Assembly (NCBI GenBank): GCA_900544755.1
Contig: UQWQ01000041.1
Coordinates: 1-18,103 of the forward strand
Origin: an uncultured Collinsella sp.
Lineage (GTDB): Bacteria; Actinomycetota; Coriobacteriia; Coriobacteriales; Coriobacteriaceae
DNA: 18,103 nucleotides
Direction: 5' to 3'
Below are positions 5,835 to 12,869 of the stretch, piece after piece (positions within the stretch are counted from its first letter, which is position 1; every line of letters begins with the position of its first letter). The notes beneath the pieces are model-generated. The model made no database searches. It had not been told where the DNA came from and was given only the letters and a program-made list of their open reading frames with translations. The translations under genes were made by a program, and so were the position numbers.

Positions 5835-8024
5835 ATGAAGAACATCCTGCATCTGTTTAAGCGCGACGTCCAAAACGTGTCTCACTCCGTGATCGGCATG
5901 GTTGTCGTGATGGGCCTCATTATCGTACCGTGCCTGTACGCGTGGTTTAACATCGCCGGCAGCTGGGATCCGTACGGCAACACCGGCAATCTTAAGATCG
6001 CCGTGGTCAACACCGATGAGGGTTACGAGAGCGATCTGATTCCCGTCGAGGTCAACGTGGGCGAAAACGTAACCGCCACCCTGCGCGGCAACGAGAACTT
6101 CGACTGGGTCGTCCTCAACGACCGCGATAAGGCGATTGAGGGCGTTAAGTCGGGCGCGTACTACGCTGCCGTCGTTATCCCTAAAACGTTTAGCGCCGAC
6201 ATGATGACGCTTTTCTCGACCGAGGTGAAGCACGCCGATATCGAGTTCTATGAGAACCAGAAGGCCAACGCCATCGCACAGATCGTTACTGAAAAGGGTT
6301 CGAGCGCCGTCCAGAGTCAGGTCAACGAGACCTTTACCAAGACCATCACGACCATCGGCCTTAAGACCGTGTCCAGCCTGCTCGACTATATGAGTACCGA
6401 CCAGGTGAGCAACTTTATCGCCAATCTGTCCTCGACGCTGGGCGATTCGGTCGAGGACCTGCAGGACGTTCAGACGAGTGCGACGTCGCTCGCGGGCATT
6501 TTGAGCTCCACGTCCGATTCACTGACATCGGCGGGCGGCATGCTCAAGCAGACGGGCACCGTTGATGAGTCGATGAAGCAGCTGATGGAGCACGCCAAGA
6601 GCGGCATCAATGATTCCAAGGAAGCGCTCAAGGCCGCCAACGATGCCGTTGACGCGGCGATTGACGGAAGCGCGGGCTCGTTCGACAACGTGTCCGCCGA
6701 GCTTGCGAAGGCATTCGGTGCCGCGAATCAGCATGTTTACCTTACGGTGTCTCAGCTCAACGAAGCCGCAGCGGCGCTCAATACGCGTGCTGACGATATC
6801 GATGCGATGGCCGATCAGCTCCGCAACCTTGCCGACCAGGTGAGTGATGACAAGCTCAAAGACGGTCTCGAGTCCGCTGCGACGTCGCTGGGCAGAATTG
6901 CCGTGGAGTACCGCAACAATGCGAAGGACCTGACGGCGACCGCAAAGTCCCTTTCGGACGGCATGGCGGAGGTCAACAACTCGCGTGCCGAGGTCGACCA
7001 GGCCATCGCCGATGCCAAGGCGGGTATCTCGGGAGCCAAGTCCGACTACGATTCCACGTTCTCGGTTAAGGCCAAGGAGCTCAAGAAGACCATTTCGGGC
7101 GTTCTGGATTCCCTGAACGGTATCTCGGGTGACTTGGATAGCGCCGTGAGCGGTCTGACCGACGCCTCTGGCTCGCTCGCAAAGGGCCTCTCCAAGGCTG
7201 CGACGCTGGTCAACAAGGCTTCTGATCAGTTGGGCAAGGCGTCGGGCAAGATCAGCGCTTTTAAGGACGAGCTTGATAGCGCCCTGATGTCGGGTGACCT
7301 GGCGACGATCAAGACGATGATCGGCAACGACCCCGAGGGCCTGGCCGTGTCGCTTTCCGGCCCCGTCGCGCTCGACCGCAAGCCGGTCTATCCGATCCGC
7401 AATTACGGTTCGGCCATGGCGCCGTTCTACACGATTTTGTCGCTGTGGGTGGGCTCGATTGTTCTGGCGGCCATGATGAAGGTGTCGGTTGACGATGAGC
7501 TCATCAACGAGCTGATCCCCGTGCGCCTGCACGAGATCTACCTGGGCCGCTACCTGTTCTTTGGAGGTCTGGCCCTGCTGCAGGCGACACTCGTGTGCGC
7601 GGGCGACATCCTGTTCTTTGGCATCCAATGCGACAACCCGCTGCAGTTTGTGCTGGCGGGCTGGGTCGCGAGTCTCGTGTTCTCCAATATCGTCTACACG
7701 CTCACGGTTTCGTTTGGCGATATCGGCAAGGCGCTCGCTGTCGTGCTGTTGGTCATGCAGGTCGGCGGTTCAGGCGGTACGTTCCCCATCGAGATGACCG
7801 GCCCCGTGTTCCAGGCGATCTACCCGTTCCTGCCGTTTACCCACGGCATCAACGCCATGCACGCCGCCATGGCTGGCGCCTACCATATGGAGTACTGGGT
7901 TGAGCTGGGTATCTTGGCGAGCTATCTGATTCCGTCGCTGGGCCTGGGCGTCGTCTTCCGCCGCCCGGTCATCAAGGCCAACGACTGGATCATCGAAAAG
8001 CTTGAAAGCACGAAGCTTATTTAG
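5835..8024 (+). CDS. YhgE/Pip-family membrane protein (second of pair)
   Basis: This 729-aa protein is a divergent paralogue of its upstream neighbour. It opens with MKNILHLFKRDVQN, a membrane segment at about residues 18-38 and WDPYGNTGN. A long Ala/Ser/Asp-rich helical region (about 190-500) precedes the C-terminal membrane block, which begins YPIRNYGSAMAPFYT near residue 518 and contains FPIEMTGPVFQ and YPFLPFTHGIN, matching the corresponding motifs of the first protein. It ends where the family normally ends, without the extension seen in its partner. The gene starts on the base after the upstream stop and has a consensus ribosome site, so the two are almost certainly co-transcribed; a heteromeric envelope complex is a reasonable inference. 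A strong terminator follows at 8119-8153. Specific function is unknown. Confidence 0.9.
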   Translation: MKNILHLFKRDVQNVSHSVIGMVVVMGLIIVPCLYAWFNIAGSWDPYGNTGNLKIAVVNTDEGYESDLIPVEVNVGENVTATLRGNENFDWVVLNDRDKAIEGVKSGAYYAAVVIPKTFSADMMTLFSTEVKHADIEFYENQKANAIAQIVTEKGSSAVQSQVNETFTKTITTIGLKTVSSLLDYMSTDQVSNFIANLSSTLGDSVEDLQDVQTSATSLAGILSSTSDSLTSAGGMLKQTGTVDESMKQLMEHAKSGINDSKEALKAANDAVDAAIDGSAGSFDNVSAELAKAFGAANQHVYLTVSQLNEAAAALNTRADDIDAMADQLRNLADQVSDDKLKDGLESAATSLGRIAVEYRNNAKDLTATAKSLSDGMAEVNNSRAEVDQAIADAKAGISGAKSDYDSTFSVKAKELKKTISGVLDSLNGISGDLDSAVSGLTDASGSLAKGLSKAATLVNKASDQLGKASGKISAFKDELDSALMSGDLATIKTMIGNDPEGLAVSLSGPVALDRKPVYPIRNYGSAMAPFYTILSLWVGSIVLAAMMKVSVDDELINELIPVRLHEIYLGRYLFFGGLALLQATLVCAGDILFFGIQCDNPLQFVLAGWVASLVFSNIVYTLTVSFGDIGKALAVVLLVMQVGGSGGTFPIEMTGPVFQAIYPFLPFTHGINAMHAAMAGAYHMEYWVELGILASYLIPSLGLGVVFRRPVIKANDWIIEKLESTKLI

Positions 8025-8118
8025 TGCAACAGCGTGACATTGACAAAACATCGAGGTTCACTTTGCTGACGCTTTAGTGGGCTGGATTGCGGTGCAACGC
8101 TGGTTGTTGCTACAGTAG

Positions 8119-8153
8119 CGGGGCGTGCCGGGGGTCCGGCGCGTCCCGTTTTT
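8119..8153 (+). terminator. Strong intrinsic terminator after the yhgE pair
   Basis: A 13-bp GC-rich stem (8119-8131 with 8136-8148, two G-U pairs) with loop GGGT is followed by TTTTT (8149-8153). It lies 95 nt downstream of the second yhgE stop. A promoter-like TTGCGG (8087-8092), 18 nt, TACAGT (8111-8116) sits immediately before it, so a transcript from there would begin at the hairpin. Confidence 0.85.
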
Positions 8154-8155
8154 AT

Positions 8156-8184
8156 TTGACCATGAGGCGGCACGCAGCCATACG
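8156..8184 (+). promoter_or_regulatory. Putative promoter of the EamA transporter gene
   Basis: TTGACC (8156-8161) and CATACG (8179-8184) are separated by 17 nt, immediately downstream of the yhgE terminator. The -35 box is close to consensus and the -10 box is weak. Start of transcription near 8191 would give a leader of about 34 nt. Confidence 0.35.
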
Positions 8185-8224
8185 CGTGCGGACACCACGC
8201 CCAGATTGAGTGCGAGGATGTTCC

Positions 8225-9208
8225 ATGGCCCAATACGCTGCCAACGAAATCGAAAACATGCCCGATAGCCCTGTAGCCCGTGAGGATTTGGGCGCGGGTG
8301 GTATTCCCCGGGGTGCCGGCGCACGCTCGCCGTTGTTCTGGAAAGTTCTACTGCTTTCGGTGGCGATTATCTGGGGCTACTCCTTTACCACTATGAAGGA
8401 CGCACTCGACACCATTCCGGTGTTCGAGCTGGTCTATGTTCGCTTTCTCCCGGCATCACTGGTTATGTTTGCAATTTTCCATAAGCGCATCATCGCTCAT
8501 TTCAATGCCCGCAACCTGATCGTCGGGCTTGGCATGGGCGCGCTCATGTGGGGTGCCTACGGTTTGCAGACGATCGGCCTGGCACAGACCACGGCGGGCA
8601 AGAGCGCTTTTTTGACCGGCACGTATTGCATCCTTGTGCCGTTTGCAAGCTATGTCCTGAGCGGTGAAAAGCTTACCCGGTATAACCTGGGTGCAGCGTT
8701 GTTGTGCCTGGCGGGTATTGGCCTGGTAGCGCTCGATAGCGTCGAGTTCAATGCCGGCGATGTTATTACCTTGGGCGGCGCGATCTTCTTCGCCATCCAG
8801 ATGGCGGTGACTGCCAAGTACGGTCGCAAGATGGACATCAACGTCATCACGTTTTGGATGTTTGTGGGCAATGGCGTTTTGAGTTTAATCACGTCGCTGC
8901 TATTCGAGACTCAGGCGCCCCTCTCTGCATGGACGCCGGAGTTTATCGGTGTGGCTGTTTTCCTCTCGGTGGGCTGCACATGCGCGGCGCTGCTCGTCCA
9001 AAACGTCGGCCTGGCGCATGTCCCGGCCTCGACGGGCTCGCTGCTCCTTTCGATGGAGTCGCCTTCGGGTGTGCTGTTCTCGGTGCTGCTGATGGGGGAG
9101 GCGCTCACCTCGCGCCTGCTCGCCGGCTTCGTGCTTATCTTCCTGTCGATTATCTTGAGCGAGACTCACTTCGATTTTTTGCGCAAAAAGCCGCGCCCGC
9201 AATTGTAA
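8225..9208 (+). CDS. EamA/DMT-superfamily transporter
   Basis: This 327-aa integral membrane protein has about ten hydrophobic segments arranged as two EamA repeats (about residues 40-175 and 185-320), the RhaT/YdcZ-like drug/metabolite transporter architecture. Diagnostic stretches include AIIWGYSFTTMKDAL in the first helix, ALMWGAYGLQTIGLAQTTAGKSAF, and LLLSMESPSGVLFSVLLMGEALT near the end of repeat two, where the family usually has an E-P/S-hydrophobic pattern. It is probably a metabolite or amino-acid exporter; substrate cannot be predicted. A GTG at 8210 is in frame, but the ATG at 8225 has GAGGA (8214-8218) 6 nt upstream and is preferred. The first ~35 residues are hydrophilic. The gene is flanked by terminators on both sides, so it is probably monocistronic. 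Confidence 0.9.
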   Translation: MAQYAANEIENMPDSPVAREDLGAGGIPRGAGARSPLFWKVLLLSVAIIWGYSFTTMKDALDTIPVFELVYVRFLPASLVMFAIFHKRIIAHFNARNLIVGLGMGALMWGAYGLQTIGLAQTTAGKSAFLTGTYCILVPFASYVLSGEKLTRYNLGAALLCLAGIGLVALDSVEFNAGDVITLGGAIFFAIQMAVTAKYGRKMDINVITFWMFVGNGVLSLITSLLFETQAPLSAWTPEFIGVAVFLSVGCTCAALLVQNVGLAHVPASTGSLLLSMESPSGVLFSVLLMGEALTSRLLAGFVLIFLSIILSETHFDFLRKKPRPQL

Positions 9209-9220
9209 ACAACTTGTTGC

Positions 9221-9246
9221 GCCGCCCTCTCGGGGTGGCATTTTTT
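9221..9246 (+). terminator. Intrinsic terminator after the EamA gene
   Basis: A 7-bp stem, GCCGCCC (9221-9227) with GGGTGGC (9233-9239) including one G-U pair, and loop TCTCG are followed by A and TTTTTT (9241-9246). It begins 13 nt after the stop codon. Confidence 0.85.
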
Positions 9247-9272
9247 ATGCGTCGCCCTTAAAGTTGTACCTT

Positions 9273-9294
9273 GCACTTTACGCTATCAAAGTGC
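9273..9294. promoter_or_regulatory. Inverted repeat upstream of the M20 amidohydrolase
   Basis: GCACTTT (9273-9279) and AAAGTGC (9288-9294) are exact inverted repeats separated by 8 nt, 31 nt before the start codon. The size and position fit a repressor operator in the promoter or leader. No clear -35/-10 pair was identified. Confidence 0.35.
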
Positions 9295-9324
9295 TTGCTG
9301 CAAAAACGTTACTGGAGGGCATTT

Positions 9325-10626
9325 ATGGCACCAGCTCTTTCCGATCTTCAACCGCAACCAGCGCCTCAGGCTACCACAGCGGCGCAGACCGCTATCGGCG
9401 ATGGCCTGGTCAAAGAAGCCCAGGCATTTGCCGGTGAGCTTGCCGCATGGCGCCACGATCTCCATCAGATGCCCGAGCTCGGTAACAATCTTCCACAGAC
9501 GTCTGCCTATATCCAGGCACGTCTGGACGAGATGGACATCCCCCATACCACGCTTGTCGACGGCTCCTGTGTTGTTGGCCTGATCGGTGCCGGTGCGGCC
9601 GCGGCCGCCCAGGGCAATGGTGCGTGCGCGGACGAGCAGGCCGGTACGGTTATCATGCTTCGCGGCGACATGGATGCCCTGCCCGTTGTCGAGGAATCGG
9701 GCGAGCCTTTCGCTTCCACCAACGGTTGCATGCATGCCTGCGGCCACGATATGCACGCGACGGCCCTGCTCGGCGCGGCCCGTTTGCTCAAGGCCCGCGA
9801 GGCTGACCTTGTGGGGGCCAACGCTACCGTCAAGTTGCTGTTCCAACCGGGCGAGGAGACCTTTGAGGGCGCCCGCGCTGCCATCGCCGACGGCTTGCTC
9901 GAGAACCCGCGTCCTCAGGCGGCTTTTGCCATGCACGTCAACAGCCAGTCGCCGCTCGGCCTGGTGCTCTATGGGAGTCCGGCGCTCTCGGGCGTGTACG
10001 GTTTCCGTATCACGCTGCAGGGCAAGGGCGGCCATGGCTCGAGCCCCGAGATCTGCATCGACCCCATCACGGCCGGCGTGCATGTGCACCTGGCGCTTCA
10101 GGAGCTTATCTCCCGCGAGGTGCCGGCGGCCAAGGAGGTCGCGCTTACCGTGGGTAAGTTCGCTGGCGGCTTGGCGGCCAACGTCATCCCCGACACCTGC
10201 GTGCTCGAGGGAACGTTGCGCGGCTTCGATGTCGAGCTCATGGCTCACCTTAAGACCCGCATCGCGGAGGTCGTCAACGGCGTTGCCGCAACATATCGTA
10301 CGCCGGCAACCATCGAGACGCTTTCGGACGTTCCGCCGCTCGTGCTCGACAGCGATATGACCCAGGCCTCGCTTGGCTACGTGGGCGCGGTGCTGCCCAA
10401 GGCCGCCTTCTTGCCGCTGTTCCATGCCATGGCGAGTGAGGACTTCGCGCTTATCTCGAGCGAGATACCGAGCGCGTACTTTACGATCGGCGCAGCTGTG
10501 ACCGATTCGGACGAACACTTTGCCCAGCACCATCCCAAGGCACGTTTTAGCGATGCCGAGCTTCCCCTTGGCGCCGCGGTTTATGCCGCCGTCGCTTTGG
10601 GCTATATCGCTGACCACAAGGAGTAA
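9325..10626 (+). CDS. M20D-family amidohydrolase / peptidase
   Basis: The protein (433 aa) is a zinc or manganese amidohydrolase of the hippuricase/IAA-amino acid hydrolase/N-acyl-amino acid deacylase group, cleaving an amide to release an amino acid. Catalytic landmarks are intact: RGDMDALPV (113-121), the metal-binding ACGHDMHA (138-145, Cys139 and His141), FQPGEE (173-178, general base and metal Glu), AMHVN (His204) and HAMASEDFA (367-375). The dimerisation domain lies between, beginning about LSGVYGFRITLQGKGGHGSSPE. ATG 9325 has GGAGGG 5 nt upstream; a longer frame from TTG 9271 would place unconserved sequence over the GCACTTT inverted repeat and is rejected. An unusual Ala/Gln/Pro-rich leader (residues 8-25) precedes the domain, without a signal peptide. 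The next gene is an MFS transporter remnant joined with no gap, suggesting a former uptake partner. The exact substrate is unknown. Confidence 0.92.
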   Translation: MAPALSDLQPQPAPQATTAAQTAIGDGLVKEAQAFAGELAAWRHDLHQMPELGNNLPQTSAYIQARLDEMDIPHTTLVDGSCVVGLIGAGAAAAAQGNGACADEQAGTVIMLRGDMDALPVVEESGEPFASTNGCMHACGHDMHATALLGAARLLKAREADLVGANATVKLLFQPGEETFEGARAAIADGLLENPRPQAAFAMHVNSQSPLGLVLYGSPALSGVYGFRITLQGKGGHGSSPEICIDPITAGVHVHLALQELISREVPAAKEVALTVGKFAGGLAANVIPDTCVLEGTLRGFDVELMAHLKTRIAEVVNGVAATYRTPATIETLSDVPPLVLDSDMTQASLGYVGAVLPKAAFLPLFHAMASEDFALISSEIPSAYFTIGAAVTDSDEHFAQHHPKARFSDAELPLGAAVYAAVALGYIADHKE

Positions 10627-10629
10627 TCC

Positions 10630-11127
10630 ATAGCCCAGCAGCATAAATTCTTCTCCGGTTGGCTCGTCGTGGCCTCCGGCTTTGTCATCATGGCCACGGT
10701 CGTTATCGCCAAGATTTCGCTCGGCGCGATCTGTGACCGTTTTGGCCTGCGCTTTGGCAATATCCTTGGCTCCGTTGCGTGCATTATCGCCTGCGTGGCG
10801 TTGTGCTTCCCGACGACGGACCTCGGTCCCATCGTGGCCGCGGTGAGCTTTGGTATCGGAACGTGCAAGGGCACCATCACGCCTACCATCGCCGCGTCCA
10901 AGCAGTTTGGCATGGCCGACCTCGGCAAGGTCACGGGCACTATTACCTCGTTCGAGATGGTCGGCGGCACCGTGGGCGCCATTGTCTCGGGCGTGCTGTT
11001 CGATGTCACGGGCTCCTTTGCGAGCACCTGGATTGTGTGCCTGGCGTGCTCCGTGGTCATGCTTGTGTTCCTGCTAGCATCCGAGCCTATCGCCGCCAAG
11101 TTGCGCGCGAGCGTGGCGGGGGAGTAG
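10630..11127 (+). pseudogene. MFS transporter remnant (OFA-like), internal deletion and ATA start
   Basis: The frame opens directly after the M20 stop. AAGGAG (10618-10623) is followed after 6 nt by ATA GCC CAG CAG, where ATG would be expected. The residues after it, QQHKFFSGWLVVASGFVIMAT, are the typical first helix of oxalate/formate-antiporter-like MFS proteins. The frame then jumps to VVIAKISLGAICDRFGLRFG, which resembles the helix 8-9 region of the second MFS half, and finishes with four hydrophobic segments ending near FLLASEPIAAKL. Only ~165 codons remain of a family that is usually near 400-430 aa, and the reading frame is uninterrupted. This fits an in-frame internal deletion near 10696 of most of the N-terminal half. 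An intact, unusual small membrane protein starting at GTG 10669 is the alternative. Co-transcription with the amidohydrolase is likely. Confidence 0.7.
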
Positions 11128-11173
11128 ATAGGCCAAAGCGCATTGCCGCTTGTCCGCTTCGTCCGTGGCTACC

Positions 11174-11233
11174 GCGGCGGCGCATCTGGCCGAACGAGCC
11201 CCCATACCCTCGTTCGGTCAGACGCGCCGCCGC
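11174..11233. other. 25-bp near-perfect hairpin between MFS remnant and hisS
   Basis: Arms at 11174-11198 and 11209-11233 pair over 25 positions with one mismatch and one G-U pair, around a 10-nt C-rich loop. No T-run follows. It ends 17 nt before the hisS -10 box, so it lies across the position a -35 region would occupy. It could end transcription from upstream in either direction or be a quasi-palindrome. Confidence 0.6.
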
Positions 11234-11250
11234 TGTATGTGTTTGTGCCG

Positions 11251-11256
11251 TATAAT
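11251..11256 (+). promoter_or_regulatory. hisS promoter, -10 box
   Basis: A consensus TATAAT is preceded by GTGCCG. A similar GTGCC then TATAATG occurs upstream of ppc. No good -35 is seen at 17 nt spacing, where the preceding hairpin arm lies. A start near 11263 leaves only ~36 nt of leader, too short for a T-box. Confidence 0.55.
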
Positions 11257-11298
11257 GACTATTACCTATGACGCGATACAAAAGAAAGGTGTTTGCCC

Positions 11299-12612
11299 AT
11301 GCAGGCACAGAAGGCGGAGGGAACCCGCGACCTTATCGGCGCCGAGATGCGCGCCTGGCAAAAGATGCAGCAGATTGCGGCCGGCGTGTTCGAGCCGTTT
11401 GGTTTTAAGCCCATCGAGACGCCCGCGATCGAGCAGGTGGACGTGTTTGTCCACGGTATCGGCCAGTCGACCGACGTCGTGCGCAAGGAGATGTTCCGCG
11501 TGTTTAGCGGCGCCAACCTGGAGCGCGTCTTTACCGAGGGCACCGACACCAAACTCAAGCCCAAGCAGCGCCTGGCCCTTCGTCCCGAGGGCACGGCCGG
11601 TGTGGTGCGTTCCGTCGTGGAAAACAACCTGGTGCCTCAGGGCTCCACGCCGTTTAAGGCTTACTACGCCGAGGCCATGTTCCGTGGCGAGCGTCCCCAG
11701 AAGGGTCGCCTGCGCCAGTTCCACCAGGTGGGCATCGAGTGGCTCGGCGCTCCCGATCCGGCTGCCGACGCCGAGTGTATCATCATGCTCATGGAGTTCT
11801 ACAAGCGCCTTGGTTTCGATCTTTCCAAGCTCCGCCTGCTTATTAACTCAATGGGCGATGCCCAGTGCCGTCCGGCCTATCGCGAGCAGGTTAAGCAGTT
11901 CATTCTCGACCACGCCGACGAGATGTGCGACGAGTGCCGCGAGCGCGCCGAGCTCAACCCGTTGCGCGCCTTCGACTGCAAGAACGACCACTGCCGCGAG
12001 ATCATGGCCGACGCCCCGCTGATGGGCGACAACCTGTGCGACGAGTGCCGCGAGCACTACGAGCAGGTCAAGCGCTATCTGGATGCGGCGGGTATCGAGT
12101 ATGTCGAGGATCCCACCCTGGTGCGCGGCCTGGACTACTACACCCGTACTGTCTTTGAGGTCGAGGCTCCCGGCGCCGGTGTCGGCTCCATCGGTGGCGG
12201 CGGTCGCTATGACGGCTTGGTCGAGCTCGAGGGCGGCAAGCCCACGGCCGGCGTCGGCTTCGCCGTCGGTTTTGAGCGCGCCCTGCTGGCCCTGCAGGCC
12301 TTTGGCAGCGACCTGGGTGCCGAGGAGGTCCCGTGCGTCTACGTTGCCAACGCCGGCAAGGAGCTGCGTCAGAACGTCTTTGCCATCACGCAGGCGCTTC
12401 GCTCCGCAGGCATCGTGACCGAGGCCGACTACCAGGGTCGTTCGCTCAAGGCCCAGTTTAAGCAGGCCGACAAGGTGGGCGCCAAGCTCATCCTGGTCTT
12501 GGGCGGCGACGAGCTTGCCGCCGGCAAGGTCAAGGTGCGCGACATGGAGAGCCATGACGAGGTTCTCGTCGATCTGGTCAACGTCGTCGAGGCGGTTCGC
12601 GAGCGCCTGTAG
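11299..12612 (+). CDS. hisS: Histidyl-tRNA synthetase
   Basis: The enzyme charges tRNA-His with histidine in the cytoplasm. All class II signatures are seen: motif 2 in MFRGERPQKGRLRQFHQVGIE-like sequence (from about residue 127), the histidine-A motif RGLDYYTRTVFEV (from residue 276), the glycine-rich GGGGRYDGL (299-307), motif 3 in GVGFAVGFERAL, and a C-terminal anticodon-binding domain beginning about VPCVYVANAG. Two CDEC pairs (Cys210/213 and Cys247/250), with two further cysteines between, form a possible metal site of a type present in many bacterial HisRS insertion domains. Length of 437 aa is normal. ATG 11299 follows AAAGG (11285-11289); the in-frame TTG at 11293 is less likely. It is not followed by aspS, its frequent partner: a terminator and ppc come next. 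Confidence 0.97.
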   Translation: MQAQKAEGTRDLIGAEMRAWQKMQQIAAGVFEPFGFKPIETPAIEQVDVFVHGIGQSTDVVRKEMFRVFSGANLERVFTEGTDTKLKPKQRLALRPEGTAGVVRSVVENNLVPQGSTPFKAYYAEAMFRGERPQKGRLRQFHQVGIEWLGAPDPAADAECIIMLMEFYKRLGFDLSKLRLLINSMGDAQCRPAYREQVKQFILDHADEMCDECRERAELNPLRAFDCKNDHCREIMADAPLMGDNLCDECREHYEQVKRYLDAAGIEYVEDPTLVRGLDYYTRTVFEVEAPGAGVGSIGGGGRYDGLVELEGGKPTAGVGFAVGFERALLALQAFGSDLGAEEVPCVYVANAGKELRQNVFAITQALRSAGIVTEADYQGRSLKAQFKQADKVGAKLILVLGGDELAAGKVKVRDMESHDEVLVDLVNVVEAVRERL

Positions 12613-12669
12613 CGCATCTTTTTGAGCTGCGGGCCTGCTAACGTGCCCTGCTCATGGAGAGCGATTGTT

Positions 12670-12707
12670 ACGGGGGTGTTTCGCATTTATGCGGAATGCC
12701 CCCGTTT
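12670..12707 (+). terminator. Intrinsic terminator after hisS
   Basis: A 16-bp stem (12670-12685 with 12690-12705, three G-U pairs) with TTTA loop ends in TTT. It lies 57 nt after the hisS stop. The T-run is short, but the stem is strong. Confidence 0.7.
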
Positions 12708-12819
12708 GCATATGCCGTCCACCGAGAAATACGACCATTTGGGGCAAAAACCCTTGCAATGCAGAAAATACTTTTGTGTGGTAAAGCGCAATCAGCTCCG
12801 AAAGTTTTTGCCGAGTGCC

Positions 12820-12825
12820 TATAAT
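12820..12825 (+). promoter_or_regulatory. ppc promoter, -10 box
   Basis: A consensus TATAAT is preceded by GTGCC, as at hisS. No consensus -35 is found 16-18 nt upstream (around 12797-12802). The expected leader is about 38 nt. The preceding stretch 12708-12815 holds nothing further that I can identify. Confidence 0.6.
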
Positions 12826-12869
12826 GGATACCGCATGTTACGTGCATAGAAGGAGGAATGGGAGGAAAC

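Noticed and set aside
8040..8045. Consensus TTGACA -35 box after the yhgE pair
   Set aside because: No acceptable -10 hexamer occurs 15-19 nt downstream; the nearest candidate TTTAGT is 27 nt away.
9271..9324. Upstream TTG start for the M20 amidohydrolase
   Set aside because: No ribosome site; it overlaps an inverted repeat, whereas ATG 9325 has GGAGGG at ideal spacing.
9286..10644. 452-codon open frame antisense to the M20 amidohydrolase
   Set aside because: Codon-bias shadow of a gene with all catalytic motifs intact on the + strand.
11234..11298. T-box or other riboswitch controlling hisS
   Set aside because: The leader after the TATAAT box is only about 36 nt, too short, and no specifier or T-box core sequence is seen.
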